From the NCBI GenBank assembly GCA_949317995.1, contig OX439047.1:32960950-33024949 (forward strand): a stretch of DNA of 64,000 nt. Direction: 5' to 3'. Every line of letters starts with the position of its first letter. Position 1 is the first letter of the stretch. The notes below the pieces were generated by a model. It had not been told where the DNA came from, ran no database searches, and worked only from the letters and a program-made list of their open reading frames with translations. This document shows positions 46,601 through 54,681 of this stretch, piece by piece. The position numbers and the translations under genes are program-made. This DNA comes from Acholoe squamosa (taxonomy: Eukaryota > Annelida > Polychaeta > Phyllodocida > Polynoidae).

Positions 46601-48512
46601 AGTTGGAACTGCAGGAATATGTTCTCTGAGTTCAGGATACCAGTAGTCAGTAGTGTTTTGGAAAGATTTCTTGTCATTTATGGAGAAGCATACCAGGATG
46701 ATATCTGTCCCTGGATACAGCAATGGCCGTACACGATCATAATCTTCCTGTGTTAAAGGTATAGAAGCCTAATAAGAAGACTTAATGAGGAGATTTAGAG
46801 AAAGTTATCAAATACTGACAAATCTTGAATAATATTGCTGTCTACTGTAAACATACATATTTTAGCATGTACAAATTTTCGCAATTTGTGTAAAAAGACA
46901 TTTTCACGTGTATTTAAATTTGTGAATTTCCCCATTTTCTTAATCCCCTAATTTTTCTGAAGATAACACCAGACCCCTCTACCCCAAACCGCCACCCCAC
47001 CCATTCACAGCCGCCTCATATTGTCTGCTATGACAGGACTCACTCACATTTTATGATGTCCTGTCTTCAATTGAGACATCAGAAGGATATTTGGGTTGAT
47101 GAAAGAACAACTCAATGGTGGGAGAGAAGTGGGTAAAGGGCTGGATCCACTGCCATGGATGGACCATCCGTCTCCCTTCATCCGTCTTTTACTCCATAGA
47201 AATCAATGATAAATGAAACGGATGAAACCGACGGATGGTCCATCCATCGGCAGTAAATGCACCCCTTAAGCCCTGTATTTTTAACCCTCTTAGTGCAACA
47301 GAGTAAGTAAAGCCAAGTTGCTGCTAAGTTGTCATGGTGCATGAATGCAGTCTTCATGTGTACCTGACCCAAACCATCAGCCAGGGATAAATATTCACTC
47401 TGTACTTAAATTCGCGAATTTTTCGTTTCCGCGAGATTCGCGAAAATATGTACAGCGCAAAAATATATATGTTTACAGTATGACTGACTAGGTCCTGATG
47501 ATATTGAGTAATCGTAGTCTTTAAAACAGACATCTGTACAGGAGAGACAGGCCAGTAAACCAGTAAACCATTGGAGTGAGTGGGTGCCTTTTTGTGACTC
47601 AGGATGAAAACCTGAGGCGGTCGAAAGTAAATTCTTAGACATGGTCTGCCTGTAGATATGCCCCCAACATATCAGCAGGTTGTCAACCAAGGGCATAATA
47701 AGTCTTTGGCACAGAAGTACAAACCCTGGTAAAGAAGGGCATACCATAGTGTAGAAGGGTACACCATGTCCTACACAGAATAAAGCAAAGAGTGTGGAAA
47801 ATCTCTTGTGAAAAAGCAAAAATGACACACACCACACAATAGTATCATATTCATAAGCATTCAGGGAAATAAATGGCTAAACACAACACCCAATATCACA
47901 CACAATTCTTGTCCAACTACCCCAGAAGGATACTGCACATGTTACTGTAGTTGCATATGAAACTCCTAAAATCATAACAGGCTATTGTAGAGCTCAACCC
48001 TGTATGGTGGGTGTTTATGTCAGCACCAAGTAGGACGTTGTGGACTTATTATAGCCCTATAGGTCAAATTATGTAGGGTGATAGTGGCACCCTCATAGTG
48101 AGTCTCACCAACTTTTGGTCATAGGATATGCAGTGTCCTCAAGATAAATTGATCATCATTAAAACAGCCACATTGTTAAATGATTATTTTTTCTTGCCAG
48201 AATAATGGTATTGCTTCCATATGTAGAGGATATTACCAATCTCTGCTATAGTTCTCCACCTAGTAATTTTCACAAACATACAGTCAAATTGAAAAGCAAC
48301 AATATCTTCTGCCGTTTCCTTACCCCTGTCTTTGAACCATCAAATATACCAAGTATAACCTTGTGATTGTCCACAGTTACTTGCACATCAGGAAAGTCAG
48401 CTGAAGTCGGTGTATACTCTGTAGGGAATCTATTACATGCATATGTAATAGCAAGAGTTGTTTTCCCAACATGTGAATCCCCCACGATCACTAGCTTGAT
48501 TGTTGCTGGCAT
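34643..48512 (-). CDS. Rho-family small GTPase, atypical (copy B), 4 coding exons, LTR element in intron 2
   Basis: Exons on the minus strand: 48512-48324, 46747-46579, 35081-34948 and 34717-34643, together 567 bases or 188 residues plus stop, all in frame with GT..AG introns. The ATG lies 3 bases after a CTCTCAG acceptor, so a 5' UTR exon exists upstream. Motifs: G1 GDSHVGKT (Rho consensus GDGAVGKT), switch I YPTEYTPT-like FPTEYTPT, switch II FDGSKTGEDYDRVRPL where DTAGQEDYDRLRPL is usual, G4 GCKSDL (Rnd-like CKSD), and G5 CETSSLLHEG. The usual catalytic Gln of switch II is absent and G1 has Ser at the Gly12 position, as in Rnd proteins. A GTPase-defective switch is inferred. The C-terminus is LWKDILCCR with no CAAX box; the two Cys could be palmitoylated. 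Confidence 0.85.
35203..35290. mobile_element. Truncated MITE end (CTGTAGTGGCC TIR family)
   Basis: TA/CTGTAGTGGCCTGTTTAAGC at 35201 matches the termini of the elements at 50486-50668 and 50957-51665. It is followed by the same CCCTTGTACCCCCGG words, then breaks off. Only one end is visible. Confidence 0.6.
36373..36806 (+). repeat. 5' LTR
   Basis: 434 bp, TGTAAT...ATTACA. It contains a CRE-like TGACGTCA (36493-36500), a G-run, TATATAA (36522-36528) and AATAAA (36751-36756), i.e. promoter and polyadenylation signals in the usual U3-R-U5 order. Confidence 0.97.
36493..36528 (+). promoter_or_regulatory. LTR promoter: CRE-like site and TATA box
   Basis: A palindromic TGACGTCA (CREB/ATF-type site) lies 21 bp upstream of TATATAAGG; an 11-base G-run separates them. 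The start site is expected about 30 bp after the TATA box. The same arrangement is kept in the 3' LTR. Confidence 0.7.
36807..36876 (+). other. Primer-binding site and leader with tRNA-like box
   Basis: The leader follows the LTR with TTGGTGACAGCGG, the expected place for a tRNA primer-binding site. I cannot name the tRNA. About 35 bp further on lies GGTTCGAACCC (about 36841-36851), identical to a tRNA T-arm/B-box core. Confidence 0.6.
36877..38161 (+). CDS. gag: gag polyprotein (frame change at a G8 run)
   Basis: ATG at 36877. The first part (frame 1) includes a retrotransposon Gag capsid region, roughly residues 150-320 (FDGTTNLDEFLAHFDLCV through FLESLRDPQLKAW). Frame 1 then ends at 38004 without a zinc knuckle. 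The CCHC knuckle CFECGDEGHFKCNC is in frame 2 (about 37997-38040), and frame 2 is coding-like from about 37870 to the stop at 38161. The two frames meet at a run of eight G at 37860-37867. So either one indel has broken gag here or the run slips. The downstream pol frame overlaps this end by 133 bases, which suggests normal gag-pol frameshifting. Confidence 0.85.
38029..42336 (+). CDS. pol: pol polyprotein: protease, reverse transcriptase, RNase H, integrase
   Basis: 1435 codons, open throughout. The reading frame overlaps the gag end, so it is probably made by frameshifting and has no start of its own. Aspartic protease LLVDTGATVNLL (Asp at about residue 77); RT with FCVDYRRVN (about 392), FRVMPFGLCNAP and the catalytic YLDD at about 492-495; RNase H starting LDTDASDLGLGAV (about 637); integrase with an HHCC zinc region (SHGAPLSCHFG ... 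WCATCPDC, about 870-915), then the D,D,E core: AMDLLGP, IHTDQGRNF and SDGLVERFNR; then a GPY/F-like module (LPYTGPWTV). The last ~200 residues are a low-complexity Arg/Gly-rich tail with an internal duplication (GKGRGAPGGG, GKGHGAPRGG). All catalytic residues are present, so it looks functional. Confidence 0.96.
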   Translation: MQLPPVQGEGSEGEGGGRRQCRGGESGVGKLGRVSSGGREEASVDRPKEWIGRRERTGNGLELTGGLWGKGIQLLVDTGATVNLLSAKWWHGAGSPGELQPHKGRLTTADGTPIEVEGKVTTLLMGGGAERPVSFLVADIGAEGILGAEFVRQEKAVVDLAGERLLWADFGDTRCRVVSSGTAVVPGRREVIVEGRVEGQWSPGRTGLVEGLDGVEMNRGFRVGRTLVSPDESTVPILIFNPGQEPVTLYEGMGLATLDGVEMPSTVDRGEEVRMIATAGGPPEDGDAWCAELLAGSPIEDKGPWVAMLRRRRASFQLSAGELGHTTLVSHRIDTGGAAPVKLPPRRLAPHRREIVDAEVDAMLAQGVIERSQGPWASPVVLVRKKDGRMRFCVDYRRVNDLTRKDAYPLPRIDDSLDSMAGAKWFSTLDLASGYWQVEMDPRDKEKTAFSTHRGLYQFRVMPFGLCNAPSTFERLMEVVMEGMQWSECLVYLDDIIVFSPDLPTHLRRLEAVLERLEGAGLKIKPSKCQLVRPSVSFLGHIVDERGVSTDPEKVAAVAEWPVPTSISEVRSFLGLCGYYRGFVADFASVAKPLSLLTEKNKTFRWDRSCAEAFHTLKARLVAAPVLAYPSGEGPLALDTDASDLGLGAVISQEQGGVERVLAYASRTLTRPEKNYCVTRREMLAVVFGLKKFRHYLVGRHIKIRTDHAALRWLLGFKEPEGQVARWLQLIGTYDYHIEHRPGRLHGNADGLSRRPCRQCGWGRSEEAQGECCRVVTRAQGPVEDDTEGGWRCQQLKDPLLSRVSAWLKGEEVPGANDLAKEPYEVRALVAQLGRLETRAGCLGRIWWEPGGRSTFQILVPASRREEAMRESHGAPLSCHFGRDKSIRRLQQSYYWPDYRRDMTLWCATCPDCLRRKKPTHPAKAMMRHQLVGGTLERVAMDLLGPLPRTPRDNRHILVIMDYFTRWAEAVALPDQEAAMVARGFVTEFVCRLGPPAVIHTDQGRNFQSALFREVQVLLGTAQTRTCPYNPKSDGLVERFNRTLEAMLAMTVDSNHKDWDLQLPFVMAAYRSSVQASTNQTPNCLMLGRETQAPLALLYPDRAPGRPVDPQDFVAELQFRMAQAHQYARERTGASVRRQERSYSGRVRGETLEVGDQVYYLVPKREIGKSSKLLLPYTGPWTVSRALGGPVFEIRDGRVTKVVHRDLLKKVPRREPAREVVRVLRSDPDSPGTSGDPGTYRFPALRGVTSLMAETDGVRTGRGRRLWASYIPWFLEREKGELARVPEISNRGVGVEPGGEKNRLTVVPGVGRGLNSRGVGKGRGAPGGGWKDRCQVGKGHGAPRGGRGDCCQVGGRYARTPTSVPVGLVEQRWEESDEEWIRFRPRCRGVEVVRWIPVERPPQLRGDWYMRKEGGEPPHDVYKGERHSVRKEAAP
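42287..45073 (+). CDS. ORF3 of the LTR element: C2H2 zinc-finger and coiled-coil protein
   Basis: 928 residues from ATG 42287, overlapping the pol end by 50 bases in another frame. It sits where env would be, but no signal peptide or membrane helix is visible. Residues ~107-131 form a C2H2 finger (CPEPGCMVTTGRLDTLKRHLSLH) and ~141-166 a second (CPAEGCELQVRGKRH...HMCAKH). An acidic/Pro-rich region follows, then about 200 residues of almost uninterrupted Glu/Lys/Arg/Ala (about 548-765), predicted to form a long single helix or coiled coil. The C-terminus is Gly/Pro-rich and ends VDERIKCMLAE. A nucleic-acid-binding or assembly role is inferred. I know no standard retrotransposon protein with this layout. 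A possible intron at 44957-45248 would replace the last 39 residues. Confidence 0.8.
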   Translation: MSIRVRDIVLGKKRRHEEEDCRRHIWDRREPYREDVWRRDLFPRADVGHRPERGSRPSSFSNRPTVHDRRSENNTDIVTEMGPKKGERGRSWVARTPKKKSPAKKRHTCPEPGCMVTTGRLDTLKRHLSLHAGAGPGWDCPAEGCELQVRGKRHKELWKHMCAKHPTHPWSIYEKIPDPTEIQYRRKLPEATQSEGEEEDEDDGSRSPRPAVASKVVVPAPGKSVEVGQRGRGEKRGPSTSRESSWEKDSVCDIGEGSDADDLPLTARVAASPKGSGSGGPTAAAPKRPKRDEAAGVPAASAGGGGPIDEAVLSEMLGGGVTDVLEVPAEATSGGTAVSGGTTEQQHREWLAAMYHLPVDHPILAMVSPPSPAGAPGARPPQEMTPPGTRPRLQRRFTSPVHRSDSQQVTPQLETSPVGPAGELDANLIGGEDRRRVVTAEAPVLPTPEETTPVEPTRPRTPRARGDLAKEVQAKRESYQRRMAGGGDDEGATSAVERRKARPLVALEQSFREAEDGQTSAGTGGDRSADQQSAGEVAGPEAPREERERQKMDEKRVAEAEKKKREEEKKAEAEKKKREEETEKKKREEERRAAEADRKRKEQEKAEEEKRAAEADKRRKAAEAEKAKKEQRKAEEERRVAEASRRKREEEEKRKREAEENKRRQEQESRRVAEEKEEKRKREEQKLAEEKASKKRKEEKRLAEEREEKKRKEEREEKKRREEKRLEREKEERKRREKDQEKRRKEEDEDRRWAERERQREREGKEYWPSSSDESQLDAGSRHAGGRGPAPRPPGGPAAAAGVLPMGPDIGGQLPRPFPGWGDGFPRGPVTIPWIEEGGTAAERWRTGNRPNEEWGPTVPVSGRHHRWEDVLGGDLVQVNQLYQTVYRRRVSTTKNTLVIDQERVERYSGQQIQQLSVDERIKCMLAE
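45074..45985 (+). other. Non-coding 3' part of the LTR element with direct repeat and polypurine tract
   Basis: A possible splice acceptor TTGTGTTGCAG ends at 45248 and is followed by a 38-codon open segment ending at TAG 45363-45365. A 38-bp direct duplication (ATTGTATATCGGTTAATA...) occupies 45484-45560. The polypurine tract AAGGTGGGAGGAG (45973-45985) touches the 3' LTR. Confidence 0.75.
45986..46416 (+). repeat. 3' LTR
   Basis: 431 bp, matching the 5' LTR except for two substitutions (T/C near 36425/46038 and C/T near 36695/46305) and the G-run length. Followed by the target duplication ATAT. Confidence 0.97.
46845..47478. mobile_element. TA-flanked MITE (TIR CTGTAAACATA), Tc1/mariner-like
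   Basis: CTGTAAACATACATATTTT at the left and its complement (AAAATATATATGTTTACAG) at the right, flanked by TA (46843-46844, 47479-47480). Inner arms contain TTCGCGAA-type words. It lies in intron 1 of Rho-like copy B and carries a second MITE inside. Confidence 0.75.
47137..47266. mobile_element. PIF/Harbinger-type MITE nested in the preceding element
   Basis: The ends AGGGCTGGATCCACTGCC and complement of AGGGGTGCATTTACTGCC are flanked by TAA (47134-47136, 47267-47269). GATGGACCATCCGT pairs with ACGGATGGTCCATC inside, forming a long hairpin of 130 bp in total. Confidence 0.75.
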
Positions 48513-49433
48513 GATCTGAGAGAAAGAGTACACAAAAAACTTCCCTGTTATCATAAAGATACATGTAAATCATTTCCCTGGTATACATGGATTGAAGGCC
48601 TACCACATATTGCACCTTTTTCATAATCATGTACATTGCTATCTATCGTGCATTTAGAATTTTGATCATGGGGTGATCCAGAGCTTTTGTTCAAGACTGC
48701 AGTCTTTAAGTACCAAGTCCTTGAATAAGCACCATGGTACTTGGTACTTAAACAGCATGTAGACAGCTATCCTAACCCAGGGTTCAAAACGCAACCATAC
48801 ATCATGTTTACGTAAATCTGATCAGTTTACATGACACGTGCCCCTTGGGAATCTCTTGGTAATACTCATTACACCACCCCTGTACTCTGGTATTTTCCTG
48901 TGAAGGAGGTTGACTACTCTATTAATTTGATTCATTTGTTTGTACGTAATGATTGATACCTTGGTATACCTAAAGCTCAGGTTTGCTGCACATTGCACAC
49001 CGTGTGCCAGTATGGATTAATCCACTTCCATTGCCATATTATACTTATAATGATCCATTTGTAGGATGAGAGGTAGGCGATGGCCCCAGTATTCTGCTAG
49101 GAAACTTCTTCTACTACCTCTACTTGTGGCTTCCTCTACAGGACCTTTGTTGCTGCTCATATGAACACCCCTGAGACCCAACGTCCCTATTAGCTCCTTA
49201 TAGACCTTCTACTCAGGTATTTTACCGTTGACCTTCCTGACTGTTCTGCCTTTATTACTAGACCCCAAATGTCTTGATCTGGATCTTTCATATACCAGTG
49301 TGTCTGTTGTGTCTGATTTTGAAACTATGTATAACTTAACATTCTACGAAAGGGTTCCTTACCGTAATATCATCAAAATATAACAGTTAATACAAGTTGG
49401 AGATTTAGATGCAGCATGATCAGATGGTGTGTA
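48513..49433. other. Spacer between the two Rho-like genes
   Basis: This holds the upstream region of copy B: the intron acceptor directly before its ATG and presumably its 5' UTR exon, which I cannot place. It also holds the 3' end of copy A. No other gene is seen. Confidence 0.5.
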
Positions 49434-50485
49434 TCAGTTTAGAGCAGATGACCTTCCACAGCATAAGATGTCCTTCCACAGAGCAGTTGTCTTTGGTCTT
49501 TGTGGTGTTAGCATTGCAGTGCGCATCTGTAGAAAAAGAGAGACATTTGCTTTTTCAGATCCAACTGATCAAATAATTATATTTTTGGCTACCTACTATG
49601 TGGTCTCTGACTTCTGGGTGCTTGATAATAGTAATTCAACGTATGTTATTTCCTTCTTATTAAGAAAAGATTAGTGCCTATTCAATTCTGGTTAAAAAAA
49701 GAAAGGTTATCAGTGGTTATGCTGCACCTCCAATTCTTAACTTATTTTATGTATATATGCTGTAGCCCTGTTTCAAATTGGTAGAACTTACAGCTGTCTC
49801 CATGCACCCATGAAGACCTTCATTAAGCAAAGAACTTGTTTCACAGTAATCACATCCCAATTCTATGGCTAGCTCTTTTGCCTCCTGGCGACTTATGAAG
49901 GTAGGGTCTTCAGGTTTCCGCAAGTCTGAAATTGAATATCTTTAGTAGAAAGAAAATCATGGATGGGAAGATGAGGAACATTTATCATAAAAATATAACA
50001 AACACCAATCTAAGAACACATAGAAGATTTGTCCAGGATGGATCAATATTCCATCGAGATCGCCAACTCAGTGTTTGTGGTTTAGTGATTGACCATCTGT
50101 TTAAGAAGGTATTGACAGAGGTTCATATCCGGTCTTGGAACTGTCGAAGTATAAAGTAAATAAAGGTAACTGAAGATACACATCTACATCCATTGCTTAT
50201 GGTATCAGGCTCTGTTTTTATTGAAAAATGCACATGCATGAACTATAACCACCGCATAACAGTTTGATACCCTCAGTTTTGTCTTTGGTTTGCTAAATTT
50301 CCAACAGAAATGTATATCAAACAACCAATATAATACATTTGGTTTGTTTGGACACACAAAACCCAACCTTAGTCCCTTTTTGGTTTCTTGTAGATGCAGG
50401 TAATTAGGTTATATATGCACACCTATCCAATAATTGCACAGCACAGCTATTAGGGAAGCTGTGCATCTACTTGACTGCATCTATA

Positions 50486-50668
50486 CCAGAGTGACCTGTT
50501 TAAGCGCCCGGGCACTCATTAATTTCAACCCCTCTGTACCCCTGGCCCTTATTTGGGACAGGTGCTTATTTGAATACTGTTTTAAATAATGCTTAAGATC
50601 ATCTTCAATACCCTTGTACCCCCGGCACTTACTCGAGACCCCGGTGCTTAGTGGCGCTTAAAGGAGCC
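50486..50668. mobile_element. MITE, TA-flanked (TIR family CTGTAGTGGC..TTTAAGCGC)
   Basis: The left CCAGAGTGACCTGTTTAAGCGC and the complement of the right end (GGCTCCTTTAAGCGCCAC) are flanked by TA (50484-50485, 50669-50670 overlapping the end). Interior CCCTTGTACCCCCGG words are shared with the copies at 35203 and 50957. It lies in intron 2 of Rho-like copy A. Confidence 0.6.
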
Positions 50669-50956
50669 TATATGTAGATTCACTGTCCAAACAAATCTCC
50701 CATCACTGTATTTCTACAGTGGAAAGCAAAAATATGCTTGGATTCTTGAATACCATTCCAATACATCTTGTGGCTTTGGTTGCAGGCAAGTTCCATGTAC
50801 TCTACCAGGAGAGTATTTAAATACAAAGTCCAAAATTCGATGGCAGCTGGACTATCTTTAACAGAGGGGCAAGCTGTCAACAGCGATTCCTCCATAAGAC
50901 TGATCCTTATGTAATCATGCACATAGGACTTGGTAGAGTTGTCCTTGTACCACATA

Positions 50957-51665
50957 CCGTAGTGGCCCCTTTAAGTGCTGGGGTCTCAAATAAGCGCCAG
51001 TCTCAAATAAGCGCTGGGGGTATGGGGGTACTGAAATCATTCTTAAAGAAAAACCCTACCCTATTTTCATGATAGCGTATTTTGATGAACTTTATGTCAA
51101 ATAAAAAGATTCTGGCATGGTTTTTGAATTATGTCTCACTAAAGAGGAGAGTAGCAGGTTTGTTTGATGCAGCTGATGACGTCACGATTGACAAAATGCA
51201 TCAGATTCTGCATTGTTTATACATGGATGGATTGCAAAATGTGTCATATCTAGAATAGTACACAGTGCAGGATAATGATACTACACAGGGACCTTCTGTT
51301 AAGTTATGTATTGATATTAGTCAAGGGAAATACCAATGCATGCCTGAGAAAAGGCTAAAACGAACATCTATTTGTTTCATTACAGTGTTGTGCAAGCACA
51401 AAATTAATGGGATGCATTTTGTCAATCGTGATGTCACCAGCTGCATCAGATAAACCTGCTGCTCTCCTCTATGTTGCCACATATTCCAAAAACCATGCCA
51501 TTATCTTTTTATTTGACATAAAGGCCATCAAAATACACTATCAGGGTAGGGGTTTTCTTTAAGCACTAAAAACAGTATTCAAATAAGCGCTGGTCTCAAA
51601 TTAGGGCCGGGGATACAAAGGTATTGGAATTAATGGGCCTCCGGTGCTTAAACGTGCCATTACAG
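50957..51665. mobile_element. TA-flanked MITE carrying a nested element
   Basis: CCGTAGTGGCCCCTTTAAGTGC at the left and the complement of CTGTAATGGCACGTTTAAGCAC at the right are flanked by TA (50955-50956, 51666-51667). Without the nested 512-bp insert it would be about 190 bp, like the neighbour at 50486-50668. Confidence 0.78.
51047..51558. mobile_element. 512-bp foldback element with TTAA target (piggyBac-like MITE), nested
   Basis: TIRs start AGAAAAACCCTACCCT on the left and AGAAAACCCCTACCCT on the complement of the right end. TTAA flanks both sides (51043-51046, 51559-51562). The arms pair imperfectly over about 150 bp (GATGCAGCTGATGACGTCAC with GTGATGTCACCAGCTGCATC). TTAA targeting suggests piggyBac-type mobilisation; no transposase is encoded. 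Confidence 0.8.
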
Positions 51666-52758
51666 TACTCTCTGGGTATGTCACTAAATCATTTTAAAAC
51701 TCTTTTCACAGGTATATCCCACAATGCACAGCTATACCTCATGTCCCATCTGTTGGCAAGGCTGACAAAGGCCTTTGCTGAGGAGTTCCCAGACAGAAAA
51801 TATAGGTTGTTTGTTTGGTTTGTTTGAACATTGGAGCTTCTGGCAGAAGGCAACCATTTATAGATACTGTGTGTTAACCAATGCCATAAAATGACCACAA
51901 TGCACCAGAGGAATGAGGTGTTTTATACCATAAAGTATATTGAGAATGACAAAAAGTGGAGAACAGGTTAGTTAAAAGGACACCATTTAATTTAGAAGAC
52001 AATGACCTCATAGCCAGGGAGCCTTCTAGCACATCTGACATAGGGTATACACCGAAAACACTGACCTGATTTACAGCCCACAAGTATGGTTGGAACTGCA
52101 GGAATATGTTCTCTGAGTTCAGGATACCAGTAGTCAGTAGTATTTTGGAAAGACTTCTTATCATTTATGGAGAAGCATACCAGGATGATATCTGACTCTG
52201 GGTACATCAATGGCCGCAAATTATCAAAATCTTCCTGTGTAAAAGATATGAAAACATGGTAGCAGCACTTAAGGAGCAGATGAAAAGTTAGTTTAGTAAT
52301 TTTTAACAATTATATAATTATAGTGACCAAGTGCAACAACTAATGAATAATTGCTGACCATAAATGACATATTAGTAGGTCATCAGCCAAGGGCATGATT
52401 TGGCACAAAGTGACCACCTATGCAACAGAAGGGCTTACCATGGCATAGAATTGCATATCATGGGGAAGAAGGGCATACCATGTCAAAATACAAAATGAAC
52501 ACACCAAATAATAGCATTTTGTAGAAACGTTAGAGTCCTTTAGGCACTGATTATGGAGGCTGAGTCTTAATAGGATTTGATGATATCCAGTCATAGAATG
52601 TTGTGCACTGTCCCCCAGATAAAAAGATCCTCATGAATACCACACAATGCCACAATGTCAAAAAAATTCTTATTTTCAAGAATAATGGCATTGCTATTTC
52701 CACCATGTCCAGAGGTCAAAACCACTCTCTACAATAATTCTCCAACTGGTTATTTAAA

Positions 52759-52762
<4 letters not shown>

Positions 52763-52835
<73 letters not shown>

Positions 52836-52848
52836 GAGAGAGAGAGAC
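52763..52848. repeat. (AG)n microsatellite
   Basis: About 86 bp of AG with a few GG interruptions, in intron 1 of Rho-like copy A, just after exon 1. Confidence 0.95.
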
Positions 52849-53189
52849 CGCGAGCAACAATTGCTGTTTCCTTACCCCTTGCATTGAGCCATCCCATATA
52901 CCAAGCATATTAAACCACGTGATTGTCCACGGTTACTTGCACAACCTGATTGTCAGCTGTAGTCGGTGTATACTCTGTAGGGTATTTATTACTTGCATAT
53001 GTAATTGCAAGAGTCGTTTTACCAACATGTGAATCCCCAACTATCACCAGCTTAATTGTTGTTGGCATGATCTGAGTAAAATAAGAATACAAGCTTAACT
53101 AATATCTTAAACATGTGTGTACATATAAATCATTCCTCCAGTATAAATGAATTTAAGGCTCAGGCCTACCACACATTGGAATTACTTAA

Positions 53190-53194
<5 letters not shown>

Positions 53195-53260
<66 letters not shown>
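53195..53260. repeat. (AT)n microsatellite
   Basis: Uninterrupted AT run of about 65 bp upstream of Rho-like copy A. Confidence 0.95.
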
Positions 53261-53262
<2 letters not shown>

Positions 53263-53711
53263 CCTTCAATAATTTAGATACATGATGTGCCCCATAACAT
53301 TCGTTCAAGACAGGTAATTATCAGGATGATATCTGCTCCTTAATACACCAATGGATGCAGGTGATTAGAATCTTGCTTCAGGTAATGTATATATCATGTG
53401 AAAACAAGATTACAAACACAGGTTCATGTTAAGATGTGTACTGAGAAGGGATTGCAAGGCAATTGGATGCTGCTCCCTGTACTCCAATCACATAATATTA
53501 TCAGCACAAATAAAACAAAAACGAATAAAACCTCACCATTAACTAGTCCAATCTATGAAGATAAAGAGGGCCTCCGGTTCAACATAATTGTATCACAAGG
53601 TTTCACAACTCATTGATACCTGTTCTTTTCAGGGAGAAAGATGTTTACGAAAATCAACCTTGGGCAGGTGCCTCAAATCCAACATTCAGACTAGGTCTTG
53701 GTTTCAAATTA

Positions 53712-54029
53712 GGGAGTGGTCATTATTTATCAACAGGGGGGGGAGGGTGGGTTTGAGGGGGGGCATAAAATTTTCAGACCCCTCCCAAGGGGGGGGCTAA
53801 AAAGATTTTGACCCCTCTTGAGGGGGGGGGCTAAAAAAATTCACCCTCTTTTTAGCAAAAAAGCCCGCGCGCTACTATAGATCAAAGAGGGGCGCGAAAA
53901 CTCTCCGCACCTCTGGCGCGGGGGGGGCGCTAAAAATTTTGACTGCCGTCGAGGGGGGGGCGTAAAAAATTTCCGCGCGTCCGCGCGAAAACCCACCACC
54001 CCCCCTGTTGATAAATAATGACCACTCCC
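53712..54029. mobile_element. MITE with 30-bp perfect TIR and G/C-run interior (TTA target)
   Basis: The first 20 bases, GGGAGTGGTCATTATTTATC, and the next ten (AACAGGGGGG) return as a perfect inverted copy at the right end. TTA flanks both ends (53709-53711, 54030-54032). The interior is an array of TTTTGACCCCT/GGGGGGGGCTAAAAA words. No coding capacity. Confidence 0.85.
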
Positions 54030-54681
54030 TTACAATACATCACTTAACATCAGTATCAAGAGTTAAGCTCATTTTTATCATGTCCCAAGGTCAAGGTCAC
54101 CTCGATATAGAAATAGTTGCTATAATCTGTGGAAAAAACACACATTTTCTACAGAAATACCCAGGAGCTAGTACATCACACAGGTCGTCTATTGGGAGGT
54201 GGATTATGCCACAGCTTTTTCCCCTCATAGTGTCTTATTTTTATATGTGGGATGCACCTTATATGCGAGGTATTGCAAACATGATATTGTATCGATGTCT
54301 GGGTCCATGATTTTTCCTTGCTTATAATCTACAGGAAGGTTTTTTTAGGCTTATTTATATATATATTATTATTTTCCCCATTTTATATACACATATTTTC
54401 TGTTTTTTTTTTAATCATTTGCTATAGGTCTTTTCATAGCACATATTTAATCTGGACGATGTACCGGGTGTGCTTATTCATAATTAACCATTAACGATCA
54501 TTGTTGATATTATTGTCTAGTTTAGCAGAACCCGAATGGAATTTTGTTCCTCTGACTAGCTTGCAAAAGCCATCTTATCATATAATGGGCTTAGAGATGA
54601 AGGTCCCAAAAATGACCTCAAAGCAGAAAAATAACTAGAACCCAAGTTGCATTATTCTTGCATTGAACAATGCTAGGGTAC

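Larger units (their letters stand above)
49434..53068 (-). pseudogene. Rho-family small GTPase (copy A), exon 1 frameshift
   Basis: This is a tandem paralogue of copy B with the same exon structure: 53068-52876, 52234-52066, 49925-49792 and 49526-49434. Exons 2-4 are in frame and very similar to B (GEDFDNLRPLMYP, GCKSDLRKPEDP, CETSSLLNEGLHGCMETA). Exon 1 begins MPTTIKLVIVGDSHVGKTT but is 4 bases longer than in B: after DNHVV the frame meets TAA (52906-52908), while the next frame resumes MLGIWDG. It is thus a pseudogene, a polymorphism or an assembly error. The C-terminus is longer than in B: LWKDILCCGRSSALN, again without a CAAX box. Switch II reads DGSMQGED, with a Gln but shifted. Confidence 0.78.
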
